From: Bacillus sp. Cs-700
GTDB lineage: Bacteria; Bacillota; Bacilli; Bacillales; Guptibacillaceae
Direction: 5' to 3'
NCBI RefSeq assembly: GCF_011082085.1
Contig: NZ_CP041063.1
Span: 1,364,001-1,428,000 of the forward strand
DNA: 64,000 bases
Part shown: piece by piece, positions 63,884 to 64,000 of the stretch
Position numbering within the stretch: the stretch's first letter is position 1
Layout: the number at the start of each line of letters is the position of its first letter
Notes under the pieces: generated by a model
What the model saw: the letters and a program-made list of their open reading frames with translations, nothing else
Databases searched by the model: none
Told to the model about the DNA's origin: nothing
Position numbers and translations under genes: made by a program

Positions 63884-63911
63884 ATATACTAGTTGTATTT
63901 CTGAATGTCAA
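63884..63911 (-). promoter_or_regulatory. Promoter of the MarR operon
   Basis: A consensus -35 TTGACA (63906-63911) and -10 TATATT about 63883-63888, 17 nt apart, lie between the two palindromes. Confidence 0.82.
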
Positions 63912-63936
63912 CTAGAAAACACTATTTAATTGATAG

Positions 63937-63949
63937 GTCAATCATTGAC
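63937..63949 (-). promoter_or_regulatory. MarR operator, copy 2
   Basis: A second identical GTCAATCATTGAC, 76 nt centre to centre from copy 1 and upstream of the -35. Confidence 0.75.
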
Positions 63950-64000
63950 TGCTCAATTAAATTGGTACACGGATGTCAACTAACCGCTCATTACTCCCAC

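Noticed and set aside
1-64000. CRISPR arrays, tRNA or rRNA genes, transposases, phage genes
   Set aside because: No regularly spaced repeats, cloverleaf or rRNA segments, or transposase/integrase-like proteins were seen on either strand.

Overview
This window is a chromosomal segment from a low-GC, endospore-forming member of the Bacillaceae. The gene order follows the Bacillus subtilis block yslB-lysC-uvrC-trxA-etfAB-fadBR-lcfA-yshE-mutS2-polX-cvpA-zapA-rnhC-pheTS-ysgA-sspI-ysdCB-ysdA-rplT-rpmI-infC-thrS-ytxC-dnaI-dnaB-nrdR-speD-gapB-coaE-ytaF-mutM-polA-phoRP-mdh-icd-citZ-ytwI-ytvI. Spore-linked genes (sspI, ytxC, ytaF, ytvI), T-box leaders, an L-box, guanine riboswitches, Fur boxes and cre-like sites all fit this lineage. 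Several accessory insertions suggest a genus other than Bacillus sensu stricto. I see no rRNA, tRNA, CRISPR array, insertion sequence or prophage.

Region by region: 1-3633 holds the end of a YslB-like gene, a lysine-riboswitch-controlled lysC with a probable internal beta-subunit start, and uvrC. Positions 3711-12504 are an accessory island between uvrC and trxA. It contains a GT-C membrane glycosyltransferase, a Fur-boxed FTR1 iron permease paired with a separate membrane-anchored helical ectodomain, and a four-gene overlapping glycosylation operon (sugar epimerase, flippase-like protein, alkaline-phosphatase-fold membrane enzyme, DPM-like glycosyltransferase). It ends with a lipoprotein made of helical repeats whose promoter spacer carries a Fur-like box. 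Positions 12650-18714 hold trxA and the FadR-controlled fatty-acid oxidation genes, then lcfA and a tiny unannotated membrane ORF. Positions 18727-25313 carry yshE, mutS2, polX, cvpA, zapA and rnhC.

Positions 25362-28068 are an inserted purine-nucleoside pair, a nucleoside hydrolase and a CNT permease. They are divergent, and each has its own guanine-class riboswitch. Translation genes follow (pheST with T-box, the infC-rpmI-rplT operon with an L20-type leader and an ATT-initiated infC, thrS with T-box). Interspersed are an rRNA methylase, sspI, an M42 peptidase, a dUTPase, ysdB, a VTT-domain protein, cydAB-like oxidase genes and ysdA. Positions 42532-50169 hold replication initiation, nrdR, speD, gapB, coaE and ytaF; speD has an unusual structured leader whose C-tract can pair with its ribosome binding site.

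Positions 50235-53713 are mutM and polA. Positions 53941-56116 are phoPR, with a PhoR that lacks an extracytoplasmic sensor domain and four PhoP-box-like hexamers at exact 11-bp period just downstream of phoR. Positions 56310-60297 hold a MaoC-like gene and the TCA genes mdh, icd and citZ with cre-like sites. The window closes with ytwI, ytvI and a MarR-nitroreductase-monooxygenase operon with two identical palindromic operators. The best candidates for something undescribed are the speD leader RNA, the downstream PhoP-box array, the paired guanine riboswitches and the iron/glycosylation island.
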